This document shows positions 23,907 to 33,178 of a DNA stretch of 64,000 nucleotides, piece by piece. The notes under the pieces are model-generated. The model made no database searches and was not told where the DNA came from. It was given only the letters and a program-made list of their open reading frames with translations. The translations under genes and the position numbers were made by a program. Source of the stretch: Caballeronia sp. LZ062 (GTDB lineage Bacteria > Pseudomonadota > Gammaproteobacteria > Burkholderiales > Burkholderiaceae); the NCBI RefSeq assembly GCF_031450785.1, contig NZ_JARTWB010000002.1, positions 744,001 to 808,000 of the forward strand, written 5' to 3'. The number at the start of each line of letters is the position of its first letter. Position 1 is the first letter of the stretch.

Positions 23907-25049
23907 ATGAAACATTCCACTCTTCTTACCCGAGCCAAACGCCTGAGCGTGCTGTCGCTCGGCGCCGGCGTCGTCTTCGCGCTTGCGGGTTGCGACACGC
24001 TGAACGACTGGCTCGCACCCGATCGCGTGAACTACAAGGCCGCGGAAACCGCGCCGGCGCTGAACGTTCCGTCCGATCTCAGCACGGCCGACATCAGCCA
24101 GCGTTATGCAGCGCCGCCGCCGATCAACACGCTCGGCGGCACCGCGCAACGCAATGCCACGCCCGCTGGCAACCTGACGCTCGGCGTGCCGAACGCGCAG
24201 GATCCGTACGGCATGCACGTCGAGAGCGACGGCGACCGCCGCTGGCTCGTCGTCGATGGCCGCTCGCCGGATCAGGTCTGGCCGCAGTTGCGGGAGTTTT
24301 GGACCGAGAACGGGTTCACGCTGAAGACGGACTCGGCGCAGACCGGCATCATGGCGACCGACTGGGCCGAGAACCGCGCGAACATTCCGAGCGACTGGTT
24401 CCGCAACAGCGTCGGCAAGCTGCTCGATTTCGCGTATTCGTCGGGCACGCGCGACATGTTCCGCACGCAGGTGGATCGCGCGTCGGACGGCTCGACGGAC
24501 ATTTCCGTGACGCATAGCGCGATGGAAGAGGTGCTGACCGGCCAGGACAAGACGTCGTCGCGCTGGGAGACGCGTCCGCGCAATCCGGCGCTCGAAGCCG
24601 CGTTCCTCGCGAAGATGATGCAGAAGTTCGGCTTGACCGAGGACCAATCGAAGCAGCTGATCGCGCAGGCGCGTCCCGCCGGCGCAAAGGTCGCCGTCGA
24701 GCAGACTGCGGGCACGTCGACGCTCGATCTCGCGGAGCCGTTCGATCGTGCGTGGCTGCGCGTGGGGCTCGCGCTGGATCGCACCAACTTCACGGTTGAC
24801 AATCGCGACCGTGAGAAGGGCATCTACTACGTGCACTTTTCGGATTCGATGGCTGAACTGAAGAAGGAAGGTCTCTTCGGCAAGCTCTTTTCGAGCAATT
24901 CGCCGAAGCCGACGCGTCAGTTCCTCGTGAACGTCCGTCCGAAGGCGGATGCGCTCACGCAAGTTGCCGTCGTGGACGCGAACGGCCAGCCGGACAATTC
25001 GTCCGATGCGCAGCGCATCGTGTCGTTGCTGCACGCGCAACTGAACTAG
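23907..25049 (+). CDS. bamC: Outer-membrane assembly lipoprotein BamC
   Basis: A 380-residue lipoprotein of the BAM complex that inserts beta-barrel proteins in the outer membrane. It has a signal peptide with the lipobox ALAGC, then the extended unstructured N-terminal segment (DWLAPDRVNYKAAE) that in E. coli binds BamD, followed by two helix-grip domains. The start is the ATG at 23907 with AAGGAC upstream. dapA-bamC order is also seen in E. coli and supports the call. Confidence 0.92.
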   Translation: MKHSTLLTRAKRLSVLSLGAGVVFALAGCDTLNDWLAPDRVNYKAAETAPALNVPSDLSTADISQRYAAPPPINTLGGTAQRNATPAGNLTLGVPNAQDPYGMHVESDGDRRWLVVDGRSPDQVWPQLREFWTENGFTLKTDSAQTGIMATDWAENRANIPSDWFRNSVGKLLDFAYSSGTRDMFRTQVDRASDGSTDISVTHSAMEEVLTGQDKTSSRWETRPRNPALEAAFLAKMMQKFGLTEDQSKQLIAQARPAGAKVAVEQTAGTSTLDLAEPFDRAWLRVGLALDRTNFTVDNRDREKGIYYVHFSDSMAELKKEGLFGKLFSSNSPKPTRQFLVNVRPKADALTQVAVVDANGQPDNSSDAQRIVSLLHAQLN

Positions 25050-25052
25050 GCT

Positions 25053-25826
25053 GTGAGATTCGCCAGTCTGGGCAGCGGCAGTGAAGGCAACGCATTGCTC
25101 GTCGAGTCGACGAGCGGCACGACCACCACGCGCGTGCTGCTCGATTGCGGTTTTTCCGCGAAGGAAGTGGAGCGCCGGCTCGCGCGGCTCGGGTGCACTG
25201 CAGCGCAACTCGACGCCATCGTCATCACGCACGAGCACACGGACCATATCGGCAGCGCGCTGACACTGGCGCGCAAGTGGTCCATTCCGCTCTACATGAG
25301 CTGGGGCACGGCACGGGCGGTCGGCGCGGACGAAGCGAAGGTCGATCTTCGCGTGTTGTGGGGCGATGAAAGCGTCGCTATCGGCGATGTCAGCCTGCTG
25401 CCGTACACCGTGCCTCACGACGCCCGCGAGCCGCTGCAATACGTCTTTTCGGATGGCGCGAGCCGTCTCGGTGTCCTGACGGATGTGGGCGTCGCCACGC
25501 CGCATATCACGAGCGTGCTGAGCGGCTGCGACGCGCTCGTGCTCGAATCCAATCATGATCTCGCGATGCTTGCTGCAAGCCGTTATCCGGCGTCGCTTAA
25601 GGCGCGCATCGGCGGGACTCACGGACACCTGAATAACGATGCTGCGGCGGCAATTCTGGCGTCGCTCGATCGGTCGAAGCTGCGGCATTTGGTGGCGGCG
25701 CATCTGAGTCAGCAAAACAATTTGCCGCATCTCGCGCAGGCCGCGCTGTCTGCCGTGCTGGGCGCCTCGGCGGGCGATGTCGTGGTCGCGTCGCAGACGG
25801 ATGGATTCGACTGGCTGACGTTATAA
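25053..25826 (+). CDS. MBL-fold metallohydrolase, YycJ/WalJ-like
   Basis: A 257-residue metallo-beta-lactamase-fold protein, possibly a 5'-3' exonuclease of the YycJ group. It starts FASLGSGSEGNALLVES, characteristic of that group, and has the zinc motif THEHTDH near residue 55, with later ligands H in TVPHDAR, D in LTDVG and GTHGHLNN. The start codon is GTG, 3 bp after the bamC stop, so the two are cotranscribed. Confidence 0.85.
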   Translation: MRFASLGSGSEGNALLVESTSGTTTTRVLLDCGFSAKEVERRLARLGCTAAQLDAIVITHEHTDHIGSALTLARKWSIPLYMSWGTARAVGADEAKVDLRVLWGDESVAIGDVSLLPYTVPHDAREPLQYVFSDGASRLGVLTDVGVATPHITSVLSGCDALVLESNHDLAMLAASRYPASLKARIGGTHGHLNNDAAAAILASLDRSKLRHLVAAHLSQQNNLPHLAQAALSAVLGASAGDVVVASQTDGFDWLTL

Positions 25827-25853
25827 GAAGCAGATAGACCCGCGAGCACCAAC

Positions 25854-25881
25854 AAAAAAACCGGCGAAAGCCGGTTTTTTT
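25854..25881. terminator. Intrinsic terminator after the MBL gene
   Basis: Seven A, stem ccggc, loop gaaa, stem gccgg, then seven T. It is symmetrical, so it can end both the bamC-MBL transcript and the convergent lipoprotein transcript. Confidence 0.92.
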
Positions 25882-25941
25882 GTATGGGCCGCGTCGAGCG
25901 GCCCTGCCAGGCGTGAAGCGCTGGCGTAAAGCCTGTTGGCC

Positions 25942-26202
25942 TTACTGGCTTGCGCCCGAAGCCGGAGCAGCCGACGAAGCAGCAGCGTCCGAAGCAGCGC
26001 CAGCTGCCGAAGCTGCGTCGCTTGCAGCGGCCGATGCGCTCGATGCAGCAGCGTTTGCGTCCGAAGCGGCAGCAGCCGGAGCCGAAGCAGCCGACGAATC
26101 GCTTGCAGCGCTCGGAGCAGCCGTATCGCTAGACTTGTTGCATGCAGCCAGGGCAACAGCAGCCAACAGGGATGCTACGAGGAGGGATTTCTTCATGATC
26201 AC
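25942..26202 (-). CDS. Small Ala/Ser-rich lipoprotein
   Basis: An 86-residue predicted lipoprotein. A short signal peptide ends in the lipobox ALAAC; the mature part from KSSDTAAPSA onward is almost only Ala, Ser, Asp and Gly in irregular AASDA units, so it is probably disordered. AAAGGA stands 7-8 bases before the first ATG (MIMKK), which favours that start over the second ATG. Function is unknown. The 259-bp gap beyond it to the next gene shows no other coding signal. Confidence 0.75.
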   Translation of the reverse strand: MIMKKSLLVASLLAAVALAACNKSSDTAAPSAASDSSAASAPAAAASDANAAASSASAAASDAASAAGAASDAAASSAAPASGASQ

Positions 26203-26461
26203 GTCCTTTTATGGTTAAAGGTAAGCAACAGCGCAAAGTACCGGTAATGTGTGCTCCAACACCGACCTGGGCCGCTGTGGAGCCTCACAATTGTTTTTGT
26301 GTGAGACCTACACGGCTTGGCCGGAAATTATAGGCACTTTCGTCACGACCGTCGATAAATGCGGGGACGGTACGTTGTCTTTCTCATACAAACTTTCGTA
26401 TTGCGGAACAGCAAAACCAGGGCCTTCCGTGAATATGCCTGACGCTTTCACGTCAAGCGTT

Positions 26462-27700
26462 TCAGGCTGGCGGGTCCGTCTGAATCCAGCCCGCACGATA
26501 CCACTCGTGCAGCAGGGATGTCATTGCCGAATCGTCTGTAAGTGTTACAAAGCGTTTCGCTTCCAGACGCCTTGTGTCGGCCAACTCCGGCAGCCACTTT
26601 TTAGCCTTTGCGGTTAACGCGGCAGCTTCGCCATTAACGAAATACGAGTGCGTGTTGTAGAGCAAATTCGTCTTTCTATCTAGTGTGATCCCGGTCTTTT
26701 TCGCGCGCTCAACAAATTTTTGCTGATTAAGCGCGCGCGCCGGCGAATCGAATACGACATTGGCTTTCGGCTCGCTCAGATAACTTCCGAGAAACTCCGC
26801 GACATCCTTTTCATTCCAAGTGATCTTCGCAAGGATCGCGCCAACGCGCTCGACGAGCAGCGCGGGCAACTCGCCCGGCGTCGCGACCGGCGGTTGCGCC
26901 GGATCGCGGTAGCGGATATCGCGCTTGCCGTCCGCGGGCTCGTCGCCTGCGCGCTCGGCCAGGTGATAAAGAAACTGCGCGGTAAGCTCGCGAGCCGATG
27001 GCGCCCGGAAGCCGATGGAGCACGTCATGCATTCGCCCTCGGCGATGCCGTCGTGCGCAATGTGCGGCGGCAGGTAGAGCATATCGCCCGGCTCGAGCAC
27101 CCATTCTTCCTGCGGCTCGAAGTGCTGTAAAACTTTCAACGGCAGGCCGGGTTTTAGCGAGAGATCGCGCTGCGCGCCGATGCGCCAGCGCCGCTTGCCA
27201 TGCACTTGCAGCAGGAACACATCGTAAGAGTCGAAGTGCGGACCGACGCCGCCGCCGTCCGTCGCATAGGAGATCATGAGATCGTCGAGGCGCGCGTCCG
27301 GGATGAAGCGAAAGCGGTTCATCAACGCGTGCGCGCGCTCGTCATGCAGGTTCAAGCCTTGCACGAGCAGTGTCCATTCGCGCTTCCTGACAGACGGCAG
27401 TTCGTCCGGCGCGAACGGGCCGTGCTCCAGATTCCAGGCGTTGCGGAAATGGGTAATCAGGCGCGCTTCGACATCGTCGAGGTCGGCGAGTTCGAACAGT
27501 TCGTCGCGAGGAACGGGTGCGGCAATGCCGGGTATCGCTTGACGAATCAGAAGCGGCTTTTTCTGCCAGTAACGGCGCATGAACTGTCGCGGCGTGCGGT
27601 TGCCCAACAAGGGCGTGACTTCGTCGGGAAGCGGCGCGCCGGATGGCTCGGAAAGGCTGTGAAGGGGCGAAGCTGGAACGTCTGAGGGCCGCTGGCGCAT
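26462..27700 (-). CDS. JmjC/cupin ribosomal oxygenase, RoxA (YcfD) type
   Basis: A 412-residue Fe(II)/2-oxoglutarate-dependent oxygenase. The E. coli relative YcfD/RoxA hydroxylates an arginine of ribosomal protein L16. The iron triad is visible: HFD in GPHFDSYDVFLLQ (about residues 154-156) and H in PPHIAHDG, with the cupin frame GKRRWRIG and PGDMLYLPP. The C-terminal winged-helix-like region follows (WLPELADTRR). It is divergent from the SlyD-like gene; the start codons are only 33 bp apart. Confidence 0.88.
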   Translation of the reverse strand: MRQRPSDVPASPLHSLSEPSGAPLPDEVTPLLGNRTPRQFMRRYWQKKPLLIRQAIPGIAAPVPRDELFELADLDDVEARLITHFRNAWNLEHGPFAPDELPSVRKREWTLLVQGLNLHDERAHALMNRFRFIPDARLDDLMISYATDGGGVGPHFDSYDVFLLQVHGKRRWRIGAQRDLSLKPGLPLKVLQHFEPQEEWVLEPGDMLYLPPHIAHDGIAEGECMTCSIGFRAPSARELTAQFLYHLAERAGDEPADGKRDIRYRDPAQPPVATPGELPALLVERVGAILAKITWNEKDVAEFLGSYLSEPKANVVFDSPARALNQQKFVERAKKTGITLDRKTNLLYNTHSYFVNGEAAALTAKAKKWLPELADTRRLEAKRFVTLTDDSAMTSLLHEWYRAGWIQTDPPA

Positions 27701-27702
27701 CG

Positions 27703-27708
27703 TATAAT
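27703..27708 (+). promoter_or_regulatory. Perfect -10 hexamer before the SlyD-like gene
   Basis: TATAAT sits 26 bases before the ATG at 27734 and 3 bases beyond the start codon of the divergent oxygenase gene, so the promoter upstream region overlaps the oxygenase reading frame. A GGAGG ribosome site follows at 27724-27728. Confidence 0.6.
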
Positions 27709-27733
27709 CGAGGCTTGTATCTTGGAGGATTCA

Positions 27734-28276
27734 ATGAAAATTGCGAAAGACACTGTCGTTTCGGTCGCCTACAAGCTATCGGATGCGCAAGGCAATCTGA
27801 TCGAGGAGAGCGACGAGCCGATGGTCTATCTGCACGGCGGCTATGATGGCACGTTCCCCAAGATCGAGGAAGCGCTCGACGGTCGCGAGCCCGGTTACGA
27901 AACGCAGATCCAGCTCGAACCGGAAGATGCGTTCGGCGAATACGATCCGGAGCTCGTGAAAATCGAAGAGCGAAGCCGGTTTCCGGAGCCGCTCGAAGTG
28001 GGCATGCAGTTCGAGGGCACGCCCGAAGACAGCGACGACGAACTCGACGCGCTCATCTACACGGTGACGGACGTCGCAGAAGACAAGGTGGTGCTCGACG
28101 GCAACCACCCGCTCGCCGGCATGGCGTTGCGCTTCGCGCTGTCGGTGCAGGAAGTGCGCACCGCGACCGAAGACGAGGTCAAGCATCAGCACGCGCATGG
28201 CGTAGACGGCCTGGAAGTGCTCGATGAAGACGAAGACGACGAACCGCGCGCGGATTCCGGCCCGACGCTGCACTGA
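27734..28276 (+). CDS. FKBP-type peptidyl-prolyl isomerase, SlyD-like
   Basis: A 180-residue cytoplasmic prolyl isomerase and chaperone. The N-terminal FKBP part begins KIAKDTVVSVAYKLSDAQG, is interrupted by the insert-in-flap domain (about residues 65-120, PEDAFGEYDPELV), and ends in the LAGMALRFALSVQEVR strand. The tail is acidic (LDEDEDDEP) with only a few histidines, so it lacks the long metal-binding tail of E. coli SlyD. The start is fixed by the GGAGG site. Confidence 0.9.
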   Translation: MKIAKDTVVSVAYKLSDAQGNLIEESDEPMVYLHGGYDGTFPKIEEALDGREPGYETQIQLEPEDAFGEYDPELVKIEERSRFPEPLEVGMQFEGTPEDSDDELDALIYTVTDVAEDKVVLDGNHPLAGMALRFALSVQEVRTATEDEVKHQHAHGVDGLEVLDEDEDDEPRADSGPTLH

Positions 28277-28304
28277 GCGCCTCCGCGTTTCAGAGAGTCT
28301 TCGC

Positions 28305-28330
28305 AAGCGCAGCTTCGGCTGCGCTTTTTT
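28305..28330. terminator. Intrinsic terminator after the SlyD-like gene
   Basis: A 7-8 bp GC-rich stem (agcgcagc / gctgcgct) with a ttcg tetraloop is followed by a run of T. It ends the plus-strand gene; the convergent minus-strand gene stops at 28329, overlapping the T-run. Confidence 0.88.
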
Positions 28331-29681
28331 ATTGCGCGCTGCCGTTGCCGGACACGCCCGGCGGCGGCACCGGAAGAATAGGCGGTAACGCCTGCGGCGG
28401 GCTAAGGATGGGCGGCAAGCCAGAGGCAGGTTGCATCAGCGAGGGCGGTGCGGGCAGCGACTCAGGCAGATCGTTGCGCGGCATCGTGGGAGGCGTGGAT
28501 GCCGGCGCGCCGGCAGACGGAGCCGAATAGTTGGGATAGGAGCCATAAGGCGCGCTCGACGGGCCGGCCTGCGCGGGCGCCTCCGTCTGCGGCTCACTCG
28601 GGCCGCGCCTGCCCGAGTCCCGGAAGTCGCGCACGTCCCGCACGCGCAAGCGAAACGGCGGGTGCCACCGCGGGTCGCTCGTCACTTCCAGCCATTGCGA
28701 CTGCGGCCGCTTGAGCGAAAGCGCGACGCGCGTGAGATTCGTCACCGTAAGCCCTTTGTCGTTGCGCAGCGGCTGGTCGATATGAAAGCCGTTCGGCTCC
28801 GGCGCCTCGATTCGGTGAATGACGATCATCGGTCCGCGAAACGTCTCGGCTGCTTTCACCAGCGCGCGCTTCAACTCCAGAAACCCATCGCGCGGTTCGT
28901 TCGAGCGTGAAAAGCGAAGCCACGCGAAACGATCGCGCCGCTCGTAACGCGCGAAGTCGGGATCGCCCTGAAGAACGACGACGAGCGCCCGCATGCCCGC
29001 GCGCCGCGCCGACTCCGCCGCGTGATCGAGCCAGAACGTCGTCGCGACCGTGCGGTCCTCGAACTCGCCGTTGCGCCCGCCCGCCGTCAGATAGTGATTG
29101 TTGGGGCTCGGCGCATTGAGTCCAATGAACGCGATGCCGCTCGCCTGCCAGCGCACGTTTTCACGAAACGGCCTGAACCGTGCGACTTCGCTTTCACGCG
29201 TGAGCGCAAGCGGCTCCTGGCCGAGCGAATTGGCATCCGCGAAGAAAAGCTGCCGAACGAAGTCGAGGCGCTCGACCGGATCGTACGCGCCGCCATGCGT
29301 CAGGCCGCAATCGGCCCAGTCGTGCTGGCCGAGCAGCAGCACCACTGGCGTTCGCGATGCATCGAGCACATCGCGCCGCGACTGGTAGATGCTGTCGCGG
29401 CACGGCTCGTTCGCGCCCTTCACGTTGCCGTCGTAGACGATGAAGCCGATGTTGCGATCACGCGCGATCGCATCGAGCATCTGACGCACGGGCGCTTCGT
29501 CGGCGGGGCGGGCGAGCGCGTCCGCGATCACCGCGAACGACACCGGATCGCCGCCTTGCGCGTGACCATTGACGGCCGCGCTCGTGAGCAACGTCAAGAG
29601 GAGCACATGGCGCAGAGCCCGCGCTGCCGCGCCCAAAAGGCGCGGCGCGCACTTGCCGTCGATGCGTTCAGTGCGACGCAT
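28329..29681 (-). CDS. Exported protein with a metallophosphoesterase-like N-terminal part
   Basis: A 450-residue predicted exported protein of unknown function. A basic N-terminus leads to a hydrophobic stretch ([18 protein letters not shown]) that looks like a signal peptide. The body to about residue 350 has segments reminiscent of calcineurin-like phosphoesterases ([39 protein letters not shown]), but the full metal set is not evident. The last 90 residues are Pro/Ser/Ala-rich. The start chosen overlaps the mutS end by 14 bp; in-frame ATGs further upstream are possible. Confidence 0.65.
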   Translation of the reverse strand: MRRTERIDGKCAPRLLGAAARALRHVLLLTLLTSAAVNGHAQGGDPVSFAVIADALARPADEAPVRQMLDAIARDRNIGFIVYDGNVKGANEPCRDSIYQSRRDVLDASRTPVVLLLGQHDWADCGLTHGGAYDPVERLDFVRQLFFADANSLGQEPLALTRESEVARFRPFRENVRWQASGIAFIGLNAPSPNNHYLTAGGRNGEFEDRTVATTFWLDHAAESARRAGMRALVVVLQGDPDFARYERRDRFAWLRFSRSNEPRDGFLELKRALVKAAETFRGPMIVIHRIEAPEPNGFHIDQPLRNDKGLTVTNLTRVALSLKRPQSQWLEVTSDPRWHPPFRLRVRDVRDFRDSGRRGPSEPQTEAPAQAGPSSAPYGSYPNYSAPSAGAPASTPPTMPRNDLPESLPAPPSLMQPASGLPPILSPPQALPPILPVPPPGVSGNGSAQ

Positions 29682-32424
29682 CCGGCGCGCGATTCGCCAG
29701 TTCATGCAGTTCGTAGAGCAGATCGAGCGCATCACGCGGACGCAAGTCGTTTGGATCTACTGCGCGCAGTTTGTCGAGCACCGGGTGATCGGGCGCGGGT
29801 TGCGCCGCCGGTTCCTTATCGGCGTCGTCGTCGAACGCGTAGGGCGGGCTCGCGAAGAGGTCGAACTGCGCAGTCGGCTGACCGATGGACTGCTGCTCCA
29901 GATGCACCAGATGCTTGCGCGCGGCGCGGATCACCGCAGCCGGGACGCCCGCGAGCTGCGCGACCTGAAGGCCGTAGCTCTGATTCGCCGGGCCTTCGTC
30001 GACCGAATGCAGGAACACGATGCCGTGATCGTGCTCGACCGCGGACAAGTGCACGTTCGCCGCCTGCGCAAACTCCGTAGGCAACTGCGTCAGCTCGAAG
30101 TAATGCGTCGCGAAGAGCGTGTAACAGTGATTGTGCGAGAGCAAATGCCGCGCGATGGCCCACGCGAGCGCGAGGCCGTCGAATGTGGATGTGCCGCGGC
30201 CGATCTCGTCCATGAGCACGAGGCTGGACGACGTCGCGTCGTTGAGAATGGCGGCGGCTTCCGTCATCTCGACCATGAACGTGGAGCGTCCGCCCGCGAG
30301 ATCGTCCGCCGCGCCGATGCGCGTGAAGATGCGGTCCAGTGCGCCGAAGCGCGCGCGTTTGGCGGGCACATAGCTGCCGACGTACGCCATCAGCGCAATA
30401 AGAGCCGTCTGCCGCATGAACGTCGACTTGCCGCCCATGTTGGGGCCGGTGATGAGCAACAACTTGCGGTCTACGCCCAGGCAGCAATCGTTCGCGATGA
30501 ACTGTTCCACCTGCGCTTCGACGACCGGGTGCCGTCCCTGTTCGATATCGATGCCGGCATTCGCCGAAAACTCCGGCGCGACCCAATCGAGCGCGCGCGC
30601 CCGCTCCGCGAACGCGCCGAGCAAGTCCAGTTCGGCGAGCGCGCTTGCGACGCGTTGGCAATCTTCGAGGAAGGGCAGCAGGTTCTGCAGAAGCGCTTCA
30701 TAGAGCGCGCGTTCGCGGGCCAGCGCCCGCTCCTGCGCGGACAGCGCCTTGTCCTCGAACGCCTTCAACTCCGGCGTGATGTACCGCTCGGCGTTCTTCA
30801 GCGTCTGACGACGGCGGTAATCGTCCGGCACTTTGTCGGTCTGACCGCGCGTCACTTCGATATAGAAGCCGTGCACCCGGTTGTACTCGACACGCAGATT
30901 GCCGATGCCCGTGCGTGTCCGCTCGCGCGCTTCCAGGCCGATCAGGAATTGATCGCAGTTCTCCGAAATATCGCGCAGTTCATCGAGATCGGCGTCGTAG
31001 CCGCGTGCGATCACGCCACCGTCGCGAACCAGCGCAGCAGGCTCGGGCGCGACGGCGCTCGTGAGCAGATCCAGGCATTCGCGCGGCGGCTCGAGCGCCG
31101 CGCCGATGCGCGCGAGTGCCGGCGATTGCGCGGGCAACGCGGCGACGAGCATCTGAAGGTCGGGCAGCGCTGCGAACGTGTCGCGCAGGCTCGACAGATC
31201 GCGCGGGCGTGCCGAGAGCAGCGCGAGCCGCCCAGTGATGCGTTCGATGTCCGAGATCCTGGAGAGCGCGGTGCGAAGCGCATCGAGCCCGCTCCCCGCC
31301 GGGGCGTCCAGCAGCGCGCCGATCGCATGTTGACGGGCTTGCGCGATGGACGCATCGCGCGGCGGATGATGCAGCCAGTGACGCAAGAGGCGGCTGCCCA
31401 TGCTCGTGCAGCAGGTATCGAGCAGCGAGCAGAGCGTCGGCGATTCGGTGCCGCGCAGGGTTTCGGTCAGTTCGAGATTGCGGCGCGTCGCCGGATCGAG
31501 CCCGATGTATTCCGATTCATGTTCAACCTTCAGGCTGCGCACGTGGCGCAACTGCTGGCCTTGCGTGGCCGCGGCGTACAACAGGAGCGCGCCCGCCGCG
31601 CCGCACGCGCAGGTGAGCGTTTCGCCGCCGAAGCCGTCGAGGCTCGCTACGTTGAGTTGCTCGCGAAGGCGCTGCGTGCCGGAGCCGACATCGAAGTGCC
31701 AGGCCGGCACGCGCGTCGGCGCGGCGAGGTTCGTCACGCCGAAGGTCGCCTGCATGTCGCTGACGGTATCGGCGATGAGCGTCTCTGACGGACGGATGCG
31801 TTCCAGCGCAGTTGCCACTTGCTCCGGCGCGACTTCCGCGAGCCGCAGCGCGCCGCTCGCGAGATTGAGCCACGCGAGACCGACGCTCGTGACCACGCCG
31901 CGCCGGTTGTGCGCGGGGCAGAGCGCAAGCAGATAGACATCGCTCTTGTCGGAGAGCAGCGCCGCGTCGGTGAGTGTGCCGGGCGTGACCACGCGCACGA
32001 CCTTGCGCTCGACCGGTCCCTTGGATGTGGCCGGGTCGCCGATCTGTTCGCAGATGGCGACCGACTCACCTAACTTCACGAGCTTGGCGAGATATTGCTC
32101 GCACGCGTGATGCGGCACGCCCGCCATGCGGATCGGATTGCCACCGGAAGCGCCGCGCTGCGTGAGCGTGAGATCGAGCAGGCGCGCGGCTTTCTCGGCA
32201 TCGTCGAAGAAGAGCTCGTAGAAATCGCCCATGCGATAGAACACGAGCGTGCCGGGATGCTCCGCCTTGATGCGCAGGTACTGCTGCATCATGGGCGTGT
32301 GCTGCGCGAAATCGGCCGGAAGCGCGGCCGAAAGCGCGGCCGGAAGCGCGGCCGGAACCGCCGCCGGAAGCGCGGCTGCGGCCGGGGCGGTAGGAGAGTC
32401 GGGAGTTGCCGTGTGATTGCCCAT
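29668..32424 (-). CDS. mutS: DNA mismatch repair protein MutS
   Basis: A 918-residue mismatch-recognition ATPase. Mismatch-binding domain I has the MGDFYELF motif with the Phe that stacks on the mispair. The C-terminal ATPase has Walker [10 protein letters not shown], Walker [11 protein letters not shown] and the HYFELTQLP segment. E. coli MutS starts about 10 residues before [10 protein letters not shown]; here an extra Ala/Pro/Leu-rich stretch of about 31 residues, built from 12-bp tandem repeats, precedes it. No closer ATG exists, so the extension is probably translated. Confidence 0.97.
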   Translation of the reverse strand: MGNHTATPDSPTAPAAAALPAAVPAALPAALSAALPADFAQHTPMMQQYLRIKAEHPGTLVFYRMGDFYELFFDDAEKAARLLDLTLTQRGASGGNPIRMAGVPHHACEQYLAKLVKLGESVAICEQIGDPATSKGPVERKVVRVVTPGTLTDAALLSDKSDVYLLALCPAHNRRGVVTSVGLAWLNLASGALRLAEVAPEQVATALERIRPSETLIADTVSDMQATFGVTNLAAPTRVPAWHFDVGSGTQRLREQLNVASLDGFGGETLTCACGAAGALLLYAAATQGQQLRHVRSLKVEHESEYIGLDPATRRNLELTETLRGTESPTLCSLLDTCCTSMGSRLLRHWLHHPPRDASIAQARQHAIGALLDAPAGSGLDALRTALSRISDIERITGRLALLSARPRDLSSLRDTFAALPDLQMLVAALPAQSPALARIGAALEPPRECLDLLTSAVAPEPAALVRDGGVIARGYDADLDELRDISENCDQFLIGLEARERTRTGIGNLRVEYNRVHGFYIEVTRGQTDKVPDDYRRRQTLKNAERYITPELKAFEDKALSAQERALARERALYEALLQNLLPFLEDCQRVASALAELDLLGAFAERARALDWVAPEFSANAGIDIEQGRHPVVEAQVEQFIANDCCLGVDRKLLLITGPNMGGKSTFMRQTALIALMAYVGSYVPAKRARFGALDRIFTRIGAADDLAGGRSTFMVEMTEAAAILNDATSSSLVLMDEIGRGTSTFDGLALAWAIARHLLSHNHCYTLFATHYFELTQLPTEFAQAANVHLSAVEHDHGIVFLHSVDEGPANQSYGLQVAQLAGVPAAVIRAARKHLVHLEQQSIGQPTAQFDLFASPPYAFDDDADKEPAAQPAPDHPVLDKLRAVDPNDLRPRDALDLLYELHELANRAPDASH
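32315..32374. repeat. Five 12-bp tandem repeats in the 5' end of mutS
   Basis: Five units of gccggaagcgcg or close variants (32315-32326, 32327-32338, 32339-32350, 32351-32362, 32363-32374). Read on the minus strand each encodes a four-residue Ala-Ala-Leu/Val-Pro/Ser unit, giving [16 protein letters not shown] sequence ahead of the conserved MutS body. Gain or loss of units preserves the frame. Confidence 0.92.
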
Positions 32425-32568
32425 CTTGCGTGCGGTAAGAGCCGACGGGCCGAACGCAACGTGCGCTCAGCCGCGATCCAGCCGATAGTGCAAGAGTTTA
32501 ACCCGTCGTGCTCAGACCACGGAGCCGGCCGAACGGCATAGGCCGCGCTACGGTCCGCCAGATAGCAA

Positions 32569-32604
32569 CCGGGGCCGCCGATCGGTTGCAATCGGCGGCC
32601 CCGG
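32569..32604. terminator. Strong hairpin between the DUF883 gene and mutS
   Basis: A perfect 14-bp inverted repeat (ccggggccgccgat / atcggcggccccgg) with an 8-base loop lies 27 bp after the stop of the minus-strand DUF883 gene and about 145 bp before the mutS start. There is no T-run on either side, so it is an atypical terminator or an RNA-processing/stability element. Confidence 0.6.
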
Positions 32605-32630
32605 TGTCCCATGCAAACGATGCGCGATGC

Positions 32631-32999
32631 TTACGAGCGTCCCGCCAGAAAGCCGACGAGCAGCGCGAGACCCGCCACCGCGCCGAGCGTGTGCCACGGT
32701 TTGTCGTGGACGAAGTCGTCGGCATAACCCGCTGCATCGCCGAGCTTGTCGGTGATGGCCGAGCTCGCGCCGTCCATCTGCGAGCGCGCGTACTTCAGCT
32801 TCGATTGCAGTTGCTTGCGAAGGCGGTCGGCGTCGATGTCCTTCCCGCCGTGCAGAGCGCTTTCCAGATCGTCGAGCAGGCTACGCAGCTGATCGCTCGC
32901 CGAATCGACGACATCGCCCGCACCGCGCACGGCGCGTTGGCCGACATCGGCTGCGCCATTGATCTTGCTGTCGAGCGTCGAACGTGAAAACAATCCCAT
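32631..32999 (-). CDS. DUF883/ElaB/YqjD-like membrane-anchored protein
   Basis: A 122-residue protein with a helical charged body (SDQLRSLLDDLESALHGGK) and a single C-terminal transmembrane helix (about residues 103-119, WHTLGAVAGLALLVGFLAG), the layout of the ElaB/YqjD/YgaM family. In E. coli YqjD binds ribosomes at the membrane in stationary phase; whether that holds here is unknown. AAGGAG upstream of the ATG fixes the start. Confidence 0.88.
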   Translation of the reverse strand: MGLFSRSTLDSKINGAADVGQRAVRGAGDVVDSASDQLRSLLDDLESALHGGKDIDADRLRKQLQSKLKYARSQMDGASSAITDKLGDAAGYADDFVHDKPWHTLGAVAGLALLVGFLAGRS

Positions 33000-33178
33000 T
33001 TCATTGCTCCTTTATTTGACGTGCCGGAGAATGGCTGCGCGGTGGCTGCTTGACACGGCCCGCGCGGCCCCTTGCGCTGTTGCGCGTTCCCTGCTGCTAC
33101 ACCTTCAACACGTCCGCCATCGTTCCTCCCTGAATCGAACGCTGGCGCACGCAGCCGGATGCAACCCGTAAGCAAGGT

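Noticed and set aside
26249..26617. Plus-strand open frame of 122 codons between the small lipoprotein and the oxygenase
   Set aside because: It overlaps the 3' end of the oxygenase gene in antisense, has no family signature and no clear ribosome site.
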